Part shown: piece by piece, positions 1 to 47,926 of the stretch | Numbering within the stretch: the stretch's first letter is position 1 | Layout of the letters: every line of letters starts with the position of its first letter | DNA from: Flaccisagitta enflata | Taxonomy: Eukaryota; Chaetognatha; Sagittoidea; Aphragmophora | Assembly: GCA_965153355.1 (NCBI GenBank) | Contig: OZ231126.1 | Span: forward strand, 50,778,001-50,842,000 | Reading direction: 5' to 3' | DNA length: 64,000 bases | Translations under genes and position numbers: made by a program | The notes under the pieces: generated by a model | Database searches by the model: none | Told to the model about the DNA's origin: nothing | What the model saw: the letters and a program-made list of their open reading frames with translations, nothing else

Positions 1-736
1 GAAAGAGAAAAATGAAACAGCTCCGATTTCGCAAACAAAAACTTGATTTACTGTCTGGAAAAAATAACGCCGATACTTTTCTTGAAATCATGGCTTCTGG
101 ATGTTCGCTCAACAGCAAAGCAGAATTCAATTCCGTGACTTGGTCAGTGTAACAAAGCCAGGGCACCACTACCTGTGACAACTTAGTCACAACATCAGGA
201 TAAGTTGCTTTTTATAGGTACAATCGTCATCATAAATTAAAAATAATTTTTGAACGCTTAATCGAGGTTTTACTGGACCGATAACTTTTTCTGACAAAAT
301 GAATTTTTAACCTCTTTTCCTAATGCAACTGGGGTTTCCTGCATAAAATTTTTGGTGAAAACATAAGTCGTTAAAAACCGGTATCATTTTACCGAGATGA
401 ATAGTGTTTAAATCAAGAACAATTTAAGAACATCTATGCCTTGAAACTGCTCAAAATTTAAGAACATTGAAGGCTTGCCCAAAAAATGACGTTCTTATGA
501 AAAAAAGTGTAGAAACGGTAAATTTAAATTTCAGGATTGGCACATTTTTTTATCCAGATCAACAGAAAAACAAAAAGGCAGAGATATTTCTTTAAATGCA
601 CTCACCAGAAATGTCACATCCTAATTCCGCTTTTAGCGCTTCTCGCTCCCGATCCTGAAAAAAAATCGCGTGATTGTATGCAAAATTATTGGAATTTTAT
701 ACTTTTATTTGTTGTTTTCCTCCCTCTCTTGCAAAA
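1..736. other. No gene seen
   Basis: AT-rich sequence without a convincing exon on either strand. The continuation of the minus-strand gene would be expected beyond position 1. Confidence 0.5.
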
Positions 737-938
737 ACAAGGCCGGATACACGGCTACCTTAGTCGCGTGCGGGTGGGCAGGGGCAGTATTTGAGTTACT
801 AAAGCACTTAGGCAAGTGCAGTGAGGCTAAAGACTGCAAAAACATAAAAAAAGTAAAATGGGGACCGACCGACCAACCAACCGACCTACCGACCGACGGA
901 CGGACAAAGCGGGGTGTTGAGTCGCGTAGCACGCGACT
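737..938 (-). mobile_element. GTCGCG-family interspersed element
   Basis: Complete copy in inverse orientation: starts AACAAGGCCGGATACACGG, has a GACCGACCGACC tract, and ends in the imperfect palindrome GTCGCGTAGCACGCGACT. About 80-90 percent similar by eye to 61078-61272. Confidence 0.75.
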
Positions 939-1166
939 AAAAATTGTAAGAACATATCGCTTTCGTTTTTGAAAAAAAAAATCCTTTCTAATTGCATCAT
1001 TTTTTGTGAAGCAACCTTTTACATTGTTTCTTTATCTATCCGAAAGCAGGTGAACTGATAAGATGCATTGCGTAGAGCTGAGACAACCCAGATGGGCAAC
1101 AACGTTTTCAACTACAACAACAGCAGCAGAAGTCCCCACAACCCTCACAATTACGAAAACTTACTT

Positions 1167-1240
1167 CGAAAACAACAACAACAACAACAACAACATACTT
1201 CAGCGTCATTGTGTGAAGATGAATTGCAGTCGTCTTGACG

Positions 1241-1303
<63 letters not shown>

Positions 1304-1312
1304 GCAACAACA
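1167..1312. repeat. (CAA)n tracts with duplicated exon-V end
   Basis: CAA runs at about 1167-1195 and 1241-1312, separated by a copy (about 1194-1243) of the 3' end of exon V and its donor. Confidence 0.8.
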
Positions 1313-1380
1313 GCAGAATACCCCACAACCCTCACAATGACGAAAACATACTTTGAAAACATAGACAGCGCGAAAAAGAG

Positions 1381-1381
1381 C

Positions 1382-1478
<97 letters not shown>
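1381..1478. repeat. (CAA)n microsatellite
   Basis: About 32 near-perfect CAA units directly after the exon V donor in transcript sense. Confidence 0.95.
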
Positions 1479-1484
1479 GCATAC

Positions 1485-36674
<35,190 letters not shown>

Positions 36675-36888
36675 GTAAAAAAATTATAAAAAAAGTGTTT
36701 TCTGTTTAAAAGAAATCTTGAGCGCATGAGGGAATGCGACTTTAGTTCGATAAAACTATGTTTTACTGGGATTTTTAACGGCTCACGGTTTTTAACTGTT
36801 TATCTTATGGATTCCTATCCGAGTTAGGGTCGAATACTTTAGGGTCGAATACTTAAAACTCTCAACCCCTTCGTCATTTTCTCAAGAG

Positions 36889-36989
<101 letters not shown>

Positions 36990-36995
36990 CGTCAC

Positions 36996-37151
36996 AGAGA
37001 GTTTCGGCCAAAAATCACTTCCGGATGCCATGGAGCAGTGTGATGGAATTGGTGGTAAGGAAGGGCATTGGCGAGTAAATGTTGATGTCGAGAGATTGGA
37101 GAGGAGAAGGAGGAAAGGGTGGAGGAGAGGGAGGTGCAATATACTACGCAT
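36996..37151 (-). CDS. Possible 5' exon with signal peptide
   Basis: An ATG opens a frame that starts [17 protein letters not shown], a textbook signal-peptide profile (basic n-region, long Leu core, then small polar residues). A GTGACG donor at 36995 is in phase 0 and would join the alternative acceptor CTCAG just inside exon A (exon A then starting at 36665). Against it: the region is CT-rich, so a Leu-rich frame can arise by chance, and the donor is poor. Confidence 0.25.
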
Positions 37152-37333
37152 TCAGCATAACGGGTTCTATCATCGAACTTAATCTCTCTTTGAAGATAAA
37201 GAAGAGTAGAAAAAAAACCTCGCAGCGATCTTGATATATTTCATTCCATCTTGTTTTTCAGAATCAGCCTGCCTATTCTCAAAAATCTCAATTCTCAATA
37301 GACCGTATTTCACACAGTTCATTGTCCCGCATT

Positions 37334-37334
<1 letters not shown>

Positions 37335-37390
<56 letters not shown>
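37335..37390. repeat. (GA)n microsatellite
   Basis: About 27 units. Confidence 0.98.
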
Positions 37391-37395
<5 letters not shown>

Positions 37396-37619
37396 CAAAA
37401 AACGCCGCTGAATAATTGATAAATCACAAAGTTAATCACTCCTGTTTCAATTCGACCTCTAAATGTTCTTCCGAACATCTATGATCCATCGGAAGCGGGC
37501 CGTCTGTCGGTTTGTCCGTTCGGGTATTTCCATTCCGATGGATTTATGGGTCCTCTGGACCTCGGTCGGTCATTACCCCTTCCTCTCGCGATCGCGATCT
37601 CGGTCGTGCAAAAATGATC

Positions 37620-37775
37620 GGACCAAAGAGTTAACGCTATAAAAAATGTGGTTGGTCCGTCGGTCGGTCTCACATTCATCGGAATTTATCTCAACTGCTC
37701 CGCCCCTACTGAAATATATAATGATTTTTCTTGCTTTGCTAAGTTTTCCCCTGTCCACCCGCACGCGATGAGGAA
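37620..37775 (+). mobile_element. Degenerate GTCGCG-family element
   Basis: GGTCCGTCGGTCGGTC, then CTGCTCCGCCCCTACT, tail CACCCGCACGCGATG. The head is not recognisable. Confidence 0.4.
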
Positions 37776-37844
37776 AATCAAACCGTGTTTGCTCTAATTA
37801 GCGCCCGGGCGCTTTAGAAATCGAAATTTGCTTTTGTCATATAA

Positions 37845-37998
37845 AGACAGGAGGAGGAGGAGGAGAAAATTCCATAAGTGTGAAAGTATAGGTCATCGAC
37901 CCCTTCGGGACCGCTACCCTGCTCCCCCTTCAACTTCAAGCCCAAAACATTTAGGCAGGGCACAGGTACTGCTGACCATCTAAAGCTTTCGCGATTAT
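37845..37998. mobile_element. GGGCAGCGGCCCC foldback family, right-end fragment
   Basis: GGAGGAGGAGGAGAAAATTC, GTGAAAGTATAGGTCATCG, GGGACCGCTACCCTGCTCCC and GCAGGGCACAGGTACTGCTG...AAAGCTTTCGCGATTAT. Confidence 0.6.
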
Positions 37999-38746
37999 AA
38001 AACCAATAGAATTATGATTTCCTCCCTGGTCTTGCCTTGAAGATTTGTTTGAATATCTTTAAAATAGTCACTGATTTTATAATTTTTTAGTCGCTTGCTT
38101 ATATAAGAGAGTGTCCCTTAGCAGGTGTGTCTGACTATCTAGAACGCAAAACTTAAGATGACGTGAATTGGCTGGAAAAGCCATTTCTGAGCATAACTGT
38201 CCCTGCCCTGGCACAATACAGCCCCAGCCCACTCATACTGTCCTGCCCACCTACATCACTGCCCCTGCCCACCCACAAACGACTACTTATTCGCCATGTA
38301 GGCCTCATAAAAATTGTAACAGTCTTTTTCAGAGGCCTCGCGGCAACAATAGCCTCGGGCCTCGCGCAAGGTTGATCCGGGCCAGCCCCCATCCACACCC
38401 TCCCCCACCCCACACACACACTTGCTCAAAGACAATCCCAACTGCAGCATCAATATTCAATAATGCGCGTTTTTGCACTTTCCACTCAAGCGTGACTCAC
38501 GGACCAACGGACCGACAAAGCCTCTTTTAGAGATGCGTGTCTGCAACTTAAAACTAAGATCTGAGAGTGAAATTGAATTGCTTCAGCACAATTCACAATA
38601 AAATCCAAAAGATGGTGAAAACAAAAAAGCAGGGCAAGACAACAAAGAGAAATAGACAGGATTCCTTTCTGAGTCACAGGAAGCTCGAGTAGAAATGTTG
38701 AGCTGAAAATTTGAAGCTATGTTTTTTGAGGAGCAGCCGACCCAAA

Positions 38747-38750
<4 letters not shown>

Positions 38751-38841
<91 letters not shown>
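38751..38841. repeat. (CT)n microsatellite
   Basis: About 45 units. Confidence 0.98.
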
Positions 38842-38843
<2 letters not shown>

Positions 38844-38992
38844 TCTCGACTAAGTGCACCTCTCTGTTTCTATGCCCATGTTAATATGTCCATCTCCTTG
38901 TCTGTTCGACGCTTCTCTCTGTCTGTCTACTCATGACTTTCTTTCCCTTCCATGTCACCGTTCTTATTCAGTTGTGCCACAGTCACTTGATA

Positions 38993-41715
38993 CTACCTAG
39001 GAAAAAAGTTTATAGCATTACTCATGCAAGCATATCTGCTACAAACATTCATGAAATTGTAAAAAATTGATGAGACCCTGAAACTACTTCGAATTATCTG
39101 TCAGATGCCACCAGTCCCATTCTTTTAGGTCAAATTGTTAAGAAATGAGAGCTAAAACAAAACTACTGCTACTCTTGACAAAATAATAAAATATTTGAAT
39201 AGTTTTATTTTTCAATTTTGAGAGCATAGTAGAGGCTTTTTTCTGTGCTGGCATGGATTTTTCTCTTTTTTCTCTGTTTTTCTTTCAGTTGATTTGACGT
39301 TAAGATTTTTAAGAATCATACAGTACGAGAATCAAAGAACTGGGTAACTGGAGGGAAGTCATATCTGTAAAACGGCTAGGATTCATGATCAAATTTTTTA
39401 CCACAAAATGCACCTATAGGTGTACTATGTTGTTTAAGGTTTTGGAGCCATTCCAACAAATTCATTTTTTTTTTGTCCAAAAATTTTTTTTCTGTTTTTG
39501 GCTGATTTTGACCACAAAAATCACACTAAAAAAATATTCTTTCACATGTATATTAGTTAGATGCGTTAACACAAATTTCATTTTTTGTTGGGGATTTTCC
39601 GCCAATTTTTGTGGCTATGGCACCCAAAACTCAAAAAACACAAAAAGTGGGATATTTCCTAAGATTTTCAACAAAATCCCTTGATTTTTGGTGTGGTAGT
39701 AGTTTTAGGATTCACTAATAAGTGTGCAAAATTTCAGTTCTTAAAATGAATTTTTGATACAGTTATGAAATTTTAAATTTTTCACAAAATGCAATGTAGG
39801 ACGTTTTTGGGTCAAAATTTTTTTTTTCAAATAAAAAAATTTGGCAATTGTTATTTTTTGATAAGATAAATAACAAATTGAGAGTTTCTAAAAAAAATTT
39901 TGAACTAGCCCTCTTAGAAAAAAATTTTTTTTCTCAAAATTTGTGAAAATGACCCATTTTTTGAAGTTGAATAAAAACTGTTCCTGTCATCCGATCATCT
40001 TCATTTTTGGTGGAGTCGTTACCTGTTATGTACCCTAACATCGCCTAAAATTTGAGCTCACTGCAACTAACGGTTGCAGAGATATTGACGTTCAAAGTTA
40101 CTTTGTCAGAGCAAAATCAGCAAAATTGACATTTTGGCCATTTTTGAGCTTTTGTAAAATTGTATTTTTTCCTTCACACACCTCCATTTTGGCTGAAGTT
40201 ACTCATGTTTATGCAAATATTCATATTCCAAAATTTCACACTTGTCAGTTAAGCCGTTTTACAGTTATGGTGGTCCAAAGTTTCAAAAAATGCAAATTTT
40301 TCAACAAAAACTACTGTGAAAATTTTTCAAAAAAATTGAAAAAAAAATTTTCATCAGGGTTTTTGAGTTGGGAAAATAAAATAATTTCTAATTTTTTGGA
40401 CCCCCCCCCCTTTGGAGACCTTTTTTAAAAAAATTTTCGCTGATTTTTCCGCCTAAGATTTGATTGAAAAATTTGCATTTTTTGAAACTTTGGACCACCA
40501 TAACTGTAAAACGGCTTGACTGACAAGTGTGAAATTTTGCAATATGAATATATGCATAAAAATGAGTAACTTCAGCCAAAATGGAGGTGTGTGAAGGAAA
40601 AAATACAATTTTATAAAAGCTCAAAAATGGCCAAAACGTCAATTTTGCTGATTTTGCTCTGACAAAGTAACTTTGAACGTCAATATCTCCGCAACCGTTA
40701 GTCGCAGTGAGCTCAAATTTTAGGTGAAATTAGGGTAGATAACAGGTAACAACTCCTCCAAAAATGAAGATGATCGGATGACAGGAACAGTTTTTATTCA
40801 ACTTCAAAAAATGGGTCATTTTTACAAATTTTGAGAAAAAAATTTTTTTTCTAAGAGGGCTAGTTCAAAAATTTTTTTAGAAACTCATAATTTGTTATTT
40901 ATTTTATCAAAAAATAACAATTGGCAAAATTTTTTATTTGAAAAAAAAAATTTTGACCCAAAAACGTCCTACATTGCATTTTGTGAAAAATTTAAAATTT
41001 CATAACTGTATCAAAAATTCATTTTAAGAACTGAAATTTTGCACCCTTATTAGTGAATCCTAAAACTACTACCACACCAAAAATCAAGGGATTTTGTTGA
41101 AAATCTTAGGAAATATCCCACTTTTTGTGTTTTTTGAGTTTTGGGTGCCATAGCCACAAAAATTGGCGGAAAATCCCCAACAAAAAATGAAATTTGTGTT
41201 AACGCATCTAACTAATATACATGTGAAAGAATATTTTTTTAGTGTGATTTTTGTGGTCAAAATCAGCCAAAAACAGAAAAAAAATTTTTGGACCAAAAAA
41301 AAATGAATTTGTTGGTATGGCTCCAAAACCTTAAACAACATAGTACACCTATAGGTGCATTTTGTGGTAAAAAATTTGATCATGAATCCTAGCCGTTTTA
41401 CAGATATGACTTCCCTCCAGTTACCCAGTTCTTTGATTCTCGTACTGTACCACCTTTGAGAAAATTACCAAATTTATCAATTAAAGTAGAGTAACCGAAT
41501 ACAAAGAATTACTTTTTATATTCGCACTCTAGATAGTAGCAGTTTTGTTTTGGCTCTCGTTTCTAAATGCTTTGACAAAGGAACGCGGTTTGTAGCATTT
41601 GAAAGAGTTTTTGAAGTAGTTTAAGAGTCTCACCAATTTTTTGTATTTTTTTTGATAAGATATGGGTGATATGCTTACTTGTTCACAAAATGCTATAAAC
41701 TTTTTTCCTAGGTAG
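38993..41715. mobile_element. Outer TIR foldback element hosting a second palindrome
   Basis: Inverted ends CTACCTAGGAAAAAAGTTTA and its complement, TA at 38991-38992 and 41716-41717. The two flanks of the inner insertion are also inverted to each other (GAGAGCTAAAACAAAACTACT on the left). No transposase seen. Confidence 0.75.
39321..41447. mobile_element. 2.1-kb near-perfect palindromic (foldback) element
   Basis: Ends CAGTACGAGAATCAAAGAAC and its complement, TA at 39319-39320 and 41448-41449. Arms of about 1.05 kb each meet near 40385-40410 (C-rich centre). The two matching 99-codon frames in the arms are AT-rich and not credible proteins. Confidence 0.85.
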
Positions 41716-41841
41716 TAGTAACTCCAGTAAAGATTCACCAGAGTACAACTCATAGGCCAGGACTACGCCTAATCTCCAAAAACAACATAGTATGAAATAT
41801 TAACTACTTGACTAGCTTGAGTCTGTCTGTCTGTCTGTCTA

Positions 41842-41988
<147 letters not shown>

Positions 41989-41999
41989 AAGCGGCCTCA

Positions 42000-43800
42000 C
42001 AGTAAGAATGCGGAATGGGCAAACAGTTTTAGTTTGACAATAAATTCTTCTCCCTCCAACGTTATACAAAGAAACTCTCTTTCTCTTTCTGTTTCTCTAG
42101 GTCTCACACATCAAATGCGAAAAAGGAAATGAAATATTTGTTGGAATCATCTTATTTTTCCCCTCTTTTGAGTTTTCTTTTTCTTTCCATTTTTTTCTTC
42201 TAAAATTCTCCTTTTAAACTTTTTTTGAATTAAGGAATTTCAAGATTACGAAGTTTAAAACGCAAAGAATCCCCCTAGAAAACGGAGAAGAAATTGGTGA
42301 AGGGTCATGCTATTGGGACCCTTACCCCCGCGTCATATTTTTTTGTGTCATGCGGATTGAAAGCCAGGATTCTTAGGCTGAATACTGTTTATTGAATGAA
42401 AGATATTGTAAAGGCATTTTTTTTTCGGTAAAATCGTTTGAAATTTCTAGCTTTAGTCGTTTTCAAATGACAAAAGATAAAAGTTCAGCACCCATTTTCT
42501 TGATTGCCAAAGAAAGCAAATTCCTCTGTCTGACAACAAGATACTTTTTGTTTAACATATTTTGTAGAATGAAGAAATCAAATGAATGGTACCAAATTCA
42601 AAGTAAAAATGAAATATTTTGAATTCTCTACAAGGTGAAACCAAGCAGAAATCATGATTCTTATTCGTTTAGGAGCTATACCAATTCAAAGTTGGTTACT
42701 CTAAAAAGATAGAAACCAGATTTGACATTTCTGAGGGGTTATCTATGAGAGCTCAAATGAAAGATCTTTTGAAGCTCTTTGAAATCGTCATAGATTTTAT
42801 GGGTCTATCTTTTTCAGTTATTGGGCAATACTTTTGCCATGGCTACAAGTAATTTTAGTCTTAACGTTTCTCTTAATGATTAATACAACTGAGAATTGTC
42901 ACAGTTACATGATATCCATGACCGCATTAAAGAGCTTTGAATTTTCTTTTAAATGGCGCCAAGAACGAATTTTTGACTCAATGTGTTTAGTTTCTGTGTT
43001 ACAACAAAGTAAAAACACGAAAATCCTTTAATGAATTTTCATATTCCTGACAACCTGTCTTCATTCAAATGCCATTTCTAAACGGATAAAACTAGAACAT
43101 ACAGCAAGATCTCATTTTAATGATCTTTCGCAGAGCTTCAAAATGGTCACAAAATTTGCTATGTTTCTCCTATTGCTTGGGTGAAAAACATTGACAAACA
43201 TGTTGTTCGGTTTTTATTTTTGCCATAGTTATGAAGAAGTCAGGAGACTCGGACACCCTTAATTCCAAATTTTCATTTGATATTGATCATAATGTATCAT
43301 TAATCCTACTTTTATTCATCCACTCTTATCAACCCACTCATATTTTAGACCCGTCTCATCCATCTCTTTCAAATTTTCATGCCCTTTAGGCGCTTGGGAC
43401 TACATGTCGCAGTTCCATCAAATCTGCTCTCTAAAATATTTTATTACGAGCTCCTTTTCAACCAATTTTCACACGCTTAAATAAATAAAAAGATAAATGT
43501 GGAAATGAACTGTTTTGATTCGATAGAAAGAATTTTCAAAATGTACAAAAATATCACCAAGCACTGGCAGTAACGTAATCTCGGCACTTTGACTATTGTC
43601 GCAGTGATACTCACATACAGTGGAACCCCCACCTTCATAGCAGCGCTTTGAACGGTGACCCGTTCTTTAAGGACAAGAAATCTAAATCCCGGAATTATTC
43701 AGGCTTTTGCACTTAACTGTCGCCATAGCGGTGCAGGAGGAGAAAGGGAAATTGTTCTTTTGTTTTACCGCTAAACGATATATTTGCGCAAAGGGTTTTG
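42000..43800. other. No gene seen
   Basis: AT-rich; 42760-43230 contains inverted blocks of the dispersed repeat also seen at 25830 and 61353-61947. No exon identified. Confidence 0.45.
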
Positions 43801-43802
43801 CA

Positions 43803-43912
43803 TTTTGGGTGGGGTTAGGGGTTGAGTTAGGGATAGGGGTGAGTTTAGGGTTAGGGATAGTGTCAGGGGTGGTTTAGGGTTGGGGTTAGGGTTAGGGTAG
43901 AGGTAGGGATAA
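43803..43912. repeat. Degenerate interstitial TTAGGG-like repeat
   Basis: GGGTTAGGG-type units (TTAGGGTTAGGG, GGGGTTAGGGTTAGGG) mixed with variants over about 110 bp. Confidence 0.8.
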
Positions 43913-44159
43913 TTATACCTATTCTTATTAAGTGTACAACGCATTGACGTGTTATCCACCTTGGCCAAAAAAAGTGAAGTTATGAACAAGTGATAACATT
44001 TACAATGGCTTTAAGGTCGGCGATACTCATATCAGTAACTCACAAATCTGGGAAAGTGTTGCCGTTGGGTACCCAACGGGCGGAATACTCGTAAAATAAA
44101 AAAGATACGCATCCAAGAATGAAGGATGTGCGAAATGTCAATGAATACGAAAAAAACAT

Positions 44160-44354
44160 GTGACGCGGGCTCGCAATATCGTGACGGATGGCTGGGCAAG
44201 GGCATCCAACCCCAATCCAAACCCAAACTCCTACCCCACATACAAACGTTCAAAAAGAAATAAACAGAACACTCATTTTTCCACTTTTCGACTCGATCAT
44301 TACGGACGGACCGACGGACGGAAAAAGCCACTTATAGATTTGCGTGTCCGCAAC
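44160..44354 (-). mobile_element. GTCGCG-family element
   Basis: GACGCGGGCTCGCAATATCG side matches the second subfamily tail; GGACGGACCGACGGACGG tract; GCGTGTCCGCAAC head remnant. Confidence 0.6.
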
Positions 44355-44746
44355 AAAAAACAAGAAACAAATGGAAAAAGAGATGTTCATCACAGTAGCT
44401 ATAGAAGATTTGATACAGTTCAGTTTCACGTTGCATCATTTCATTGTTAACCGTAGTTTTGATGTTTATCGCCCCCCCCTTTTTTTTAGCGCCCCCTCCC
44501 TTTCCATCTCACAGTGAAGAGAATGATGAAAATCATGTGGGAAAATCCATGAAGCAGGCATCGATCTTTACTAGTTTGAATGTTTATTCGTTTTGTTGTT
44601 TAGTAATCATTCATTATCATTGTATACATCTGAATAACGCCGATAATGTGGTTGGTTTACTAAACATTGTTTACTTCTAGATAACACTGATAATTTGGTT
44701 TTTATCATTAATATTGATTTTTTTATGATGAGCAATGTCTATTGTC

Positions 44747-45313
44747 CACAGTGGGCCTTAATTAGATATGGGTTCAAAAAAATCCTCAGCAGTAGTGACT
44801 TGTATAAATAGGTATAATTTATAGTGAAGAATTGATATTGACCCTTAAAAAAAAATTTCCCTTGAAAGTTTTTGCAAAAATCACTAAAATATGTCCATTT
44901 TCTTATATATTTATATATAGATCTCAATGATCCATCAATTTTGAAATTCTGATTCCAGTTTCATATTCCTGGTAAAATTTCCAATCATTTGATAGGTCAC
45001 ACTATATACTTTGTAAAAAATAAAATTTTCGTATTTTAGGCATTATTTTTGTAACGGTGACATAAAAATGAAAATTTTATTTTTGTAGTATATAATGACC
45101 TATCAAACATGGAAATTTTTAATATGAATCTTGAATCAGAATTTAAATTGATAGATCATGAGATCTATAAATATATGAAAATGGACACATTAGTGATTTT
45201 TCTTTCAGAAAATTTTAAGTGATATCGATTTGTCACTATAAAATGTACCTATTTATACTAGTCACTACTGCTGAGGATTTTTTTGGACCCATATCCAATT
45301 AAGGCCCACTGTG
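44747..45313. mobile_element. 567-bp foldback element (CACAGTGGGCC ends)
   Basis: The left end CACAGTGGGCCTTAATTAGA is inverted at the right; the arms stay similar to the centre near 45030. No clear target duplication or ORF. Confidence 0.75.
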
Positions 45314-45354
45314 TGTCAGGTTTGTTAAAACAAAAATTTCTTTTCATGCCTGAG

Positions 45355-45520
45355 GAAAAAAGGAAAAAAGGAAAATAGGAAAAAACGAAAATAGGAAAAA
45401 AGGAAAATAGGAAAATAGGAAAATAGGAAAATAGGAAAAAAGGAAAATAGGAAAATAGGAAAATAGGAAAATAGAAAAATAGGAAAAAAGGAAAATAGGA
45501 AAAAACGAAAATATTTTTTC
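45355..45520. repeat. (GGAAAATA)n-type tandem repeat
   Basis: About 165 bp of AGGAAAATAGG units with GGAAAAA variants. Confidence 0.95.
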
Positions 45521-45879
45521 TCAATTTCAAAAGGCCCCGAATTATTAAATCATTGAATTATTTTTTCAACGTCAAACCCCCCGTCATTGAAAGTCAATCA
45601 AAATACTTAAAAGATTAACTTTGGTCAAGTTGTTAAGAGTTTGAATAAAAAATCACTTTGATTGATAGAAGTATGGGAGGCAAATTGTAGATCCAATTTT
45701 CTGTCGCCACTTCTCGAAATGTCCCTTCTTCACTTGATATCATTTTTGAAACATTTGGTTAGTGATCATCTGTCAGGAGTTGACACTAACACCAAATAAA
45801 CAATTGTGGCTCATACAGACCGCCAAACCAACCAAGAATCTTCAAAAGGTGCGTGCAAGCGATGTAAAGAAACGTACAT

Positions 45880-46030
45880 ACGTACGATGGGAAGAAGGGG
45901 CCGGCAGTTTCGGTGGGCCGGCCGGCCGCCCAAGAATTGATATCGTCGCTGCGCCGGCGATGAGGTAGCAGGTGCTGCTGAGGCATGAAGCTGCCGAGAC
46001 CCGCCTGGGGGACATCGTGGCCGGCAACCA
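45880..46030. other. Isolated GC-rich patch
   Basis: It contains GGGCCGGCCGGCCGCCC and GCTGCGCCGGCGATGAGG in otherwise AT-rich DNA. No exon supported on either strand. Confidence 0.5.
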
Positions 46031-46056
46031 GGAAAAAATCCGTAAAGAAAATTTTT

Positions 46057-46255
46057 AGTCGCGTGCAGGCGACTCTACAACCCGCTTTGTCCGTCGGTCG
46101 GTCGGTCGGTCGGTCGGTCGGTTGGTTACACTTTACTTTTTTTTTATGATTTTATTTCTTTGTCCTCACTGCTCCAGCCCAAATGGTCTGGTGACCTCAA
46201 AAATGGCTCCTGCCCACCCGCACGCGACTTCGGTAGCCGTGTATCCGGCCTTGTT
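46057..46255 (+). mobile_element. GTCGCG-family element, well preserved
   Basis: Head AGTCGCGTGCAGGCGACT, six GGTC units, GCCCACCCGCACGCGACT and tail GCCGTGTATCCGGCCTTGTT. Useful as family reference. Confidence 0.85.
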
Positions 46256-46354
46256 GATGGCGAAGCCCAAGATTCTTCTAGAAATGTGCATACATATTTA
46301 CTTCCGATTTGCATGTACTGCCTTAGTGCCTTTTAGCTGGTCAGATGAACAAGG

Positions 46355-46419
46355 TTCAACAACACAACAACAAGAACAACAACAACAAGAACAACAACAA
46401 CAAGAACAACAACAACAAG

Positions 46420-46498
<79 letters not shown>

Positions 46499-46499
46499 T
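46355..46499. repeat. (CAA)n microsatellite
   Basis: CAA array with GAACAA interruptions, about 145 bp. Confidence 0.97.
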
Positions 46500-46839
46500 C
46501 AAGAATAGTTTAGTGAAAAATGTGATGCTTAACCACCTATGTATGTGAATAAAATGGGACTTGAAATGACGATGGTTCAGATGTCAGAATGTCCGTAGCT
46601 GAGAAGCGTGATGAGAAAAAGTGGAAAAAAAAATTGATGAGTGGAAACTGCACTCTGGACAAACAAAAAATCTCTGAATCGCTCAATCTCTCCGCTCAGT
46701 CCTTAGTTGTGATAAGATGACCATCGTTGTCCTCCCTACTGTACTAGTCAGTCCGGTCTGAACAAATACATAGAAGATGTACGTCGCAAAAGACGATAAT
46801 GACGGAAGAAAGCGTGAAAACGTTGTGGCATGGTTAATA

Positions 46840-47446
46840 CCATCTTGGTCAAAAATATCGTCTCAGTAAAACAATAAAGTTATTTGTTGCTATTATTTGT
46901 TGCGATAAACTTATTTTTTTTGTAGCAATGTTTTGTCTAGGCTTTTTAGGTACTAAATATCATTTGTAATCATTTGGGAAGACCTAGATGAAGGATTTTT
47001 TAACAATTTTGTACAACAAGTCCTTTGATTTTCATAGAATTTTTTTTCATTGGTATTTTCAAACCAAGGTATATTCATTTTTGTATAAAATCCAAACGGT
47101 TTGAGCTAAAAAAACCTGCTTGGTGTCATTAGGCAGATTTTTTGAAGCTCTTTCTAATGGTCACCGATTTATATATGATTTTATCATGATAAGCCCCAAA
47201 AAATGAAAATAGACAAGTCAATATTTTCCCCTTATTTTTTTGCATATTTTCTGTTCTTTGTTAAAGTGAATGTTTTTACTCTTTTGGCTCTAAAATCTAA
47301 ACAAATTGAGCTACTGAACTATGCTTGGCGGCATTTTGAAGATTTTTTCAAGCTCTTTTAAATGGTCACAGATTTTGATATGGTTTTTTAAGTAGTTTTA
47401 TCTCAAATTAGCTATAAAGGTGAGACGATATTTTTGACCAAGATGG
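46840..47446. mobile_element. 607-bp TA-flanked TIR element (CCATCTTGG ends)
   Basis: CCATCTTGGTCAAAAATATC inverted at both ends, TA at 46838-46839 and 47447-47448. No ORF. Confidence 0.8.
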
Positions 47447-47448
47447 TA

Positions 47449-47926
47449 TACGACATTTTGAGAGGCTGCTTTTTTGTTTGATTTACTTCATTCTTTCATC
47501 CTGAATTTGCCGGTAAGAATGGACGGAAATGTACATCAAACAAATTGAAGGCGGTCCCCCAGACTAAAAGACAATGGCACACAAATATTCACCGCTCTTG
47601 GAGTGGTGGTTGGCATAGTAATCTAATGACAAAACGTGTGATTGATTCTGACAATAATCATGCAGATGATAAAATTGTAATATTACACTCGTCAAAGAAA
47701 TGAGAGTGGCAAACTAAAACTACGCGGAGACTAGGCAAGATGCTTTACAAACAACTACTTGAAACTACAACATTTTCCAACTTCGTGTATATTGCGAGGC
47801 TATGAACAACATCGTCTTGAGTCTCATCATTTAGCGATAGGCGGTTTCAAATCAATAATCTGTTTTGTGAATGAAATTTACTGATAATCATTTTCATCTT
47901 TGCTTCTTACACTTCAACCAATTTTC
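47449..47926. other. No gene seen
   Basis: Unique-looking, without supported exon or repeat. Confidence 0.4.

Noticed and set aside
39385-41383. Pair of matching 99-codon frames on opposite strands
   Set aside because: They are the same AT-rich palindrome arm read twice; Phe/Lys-rich, no domain, no other support.
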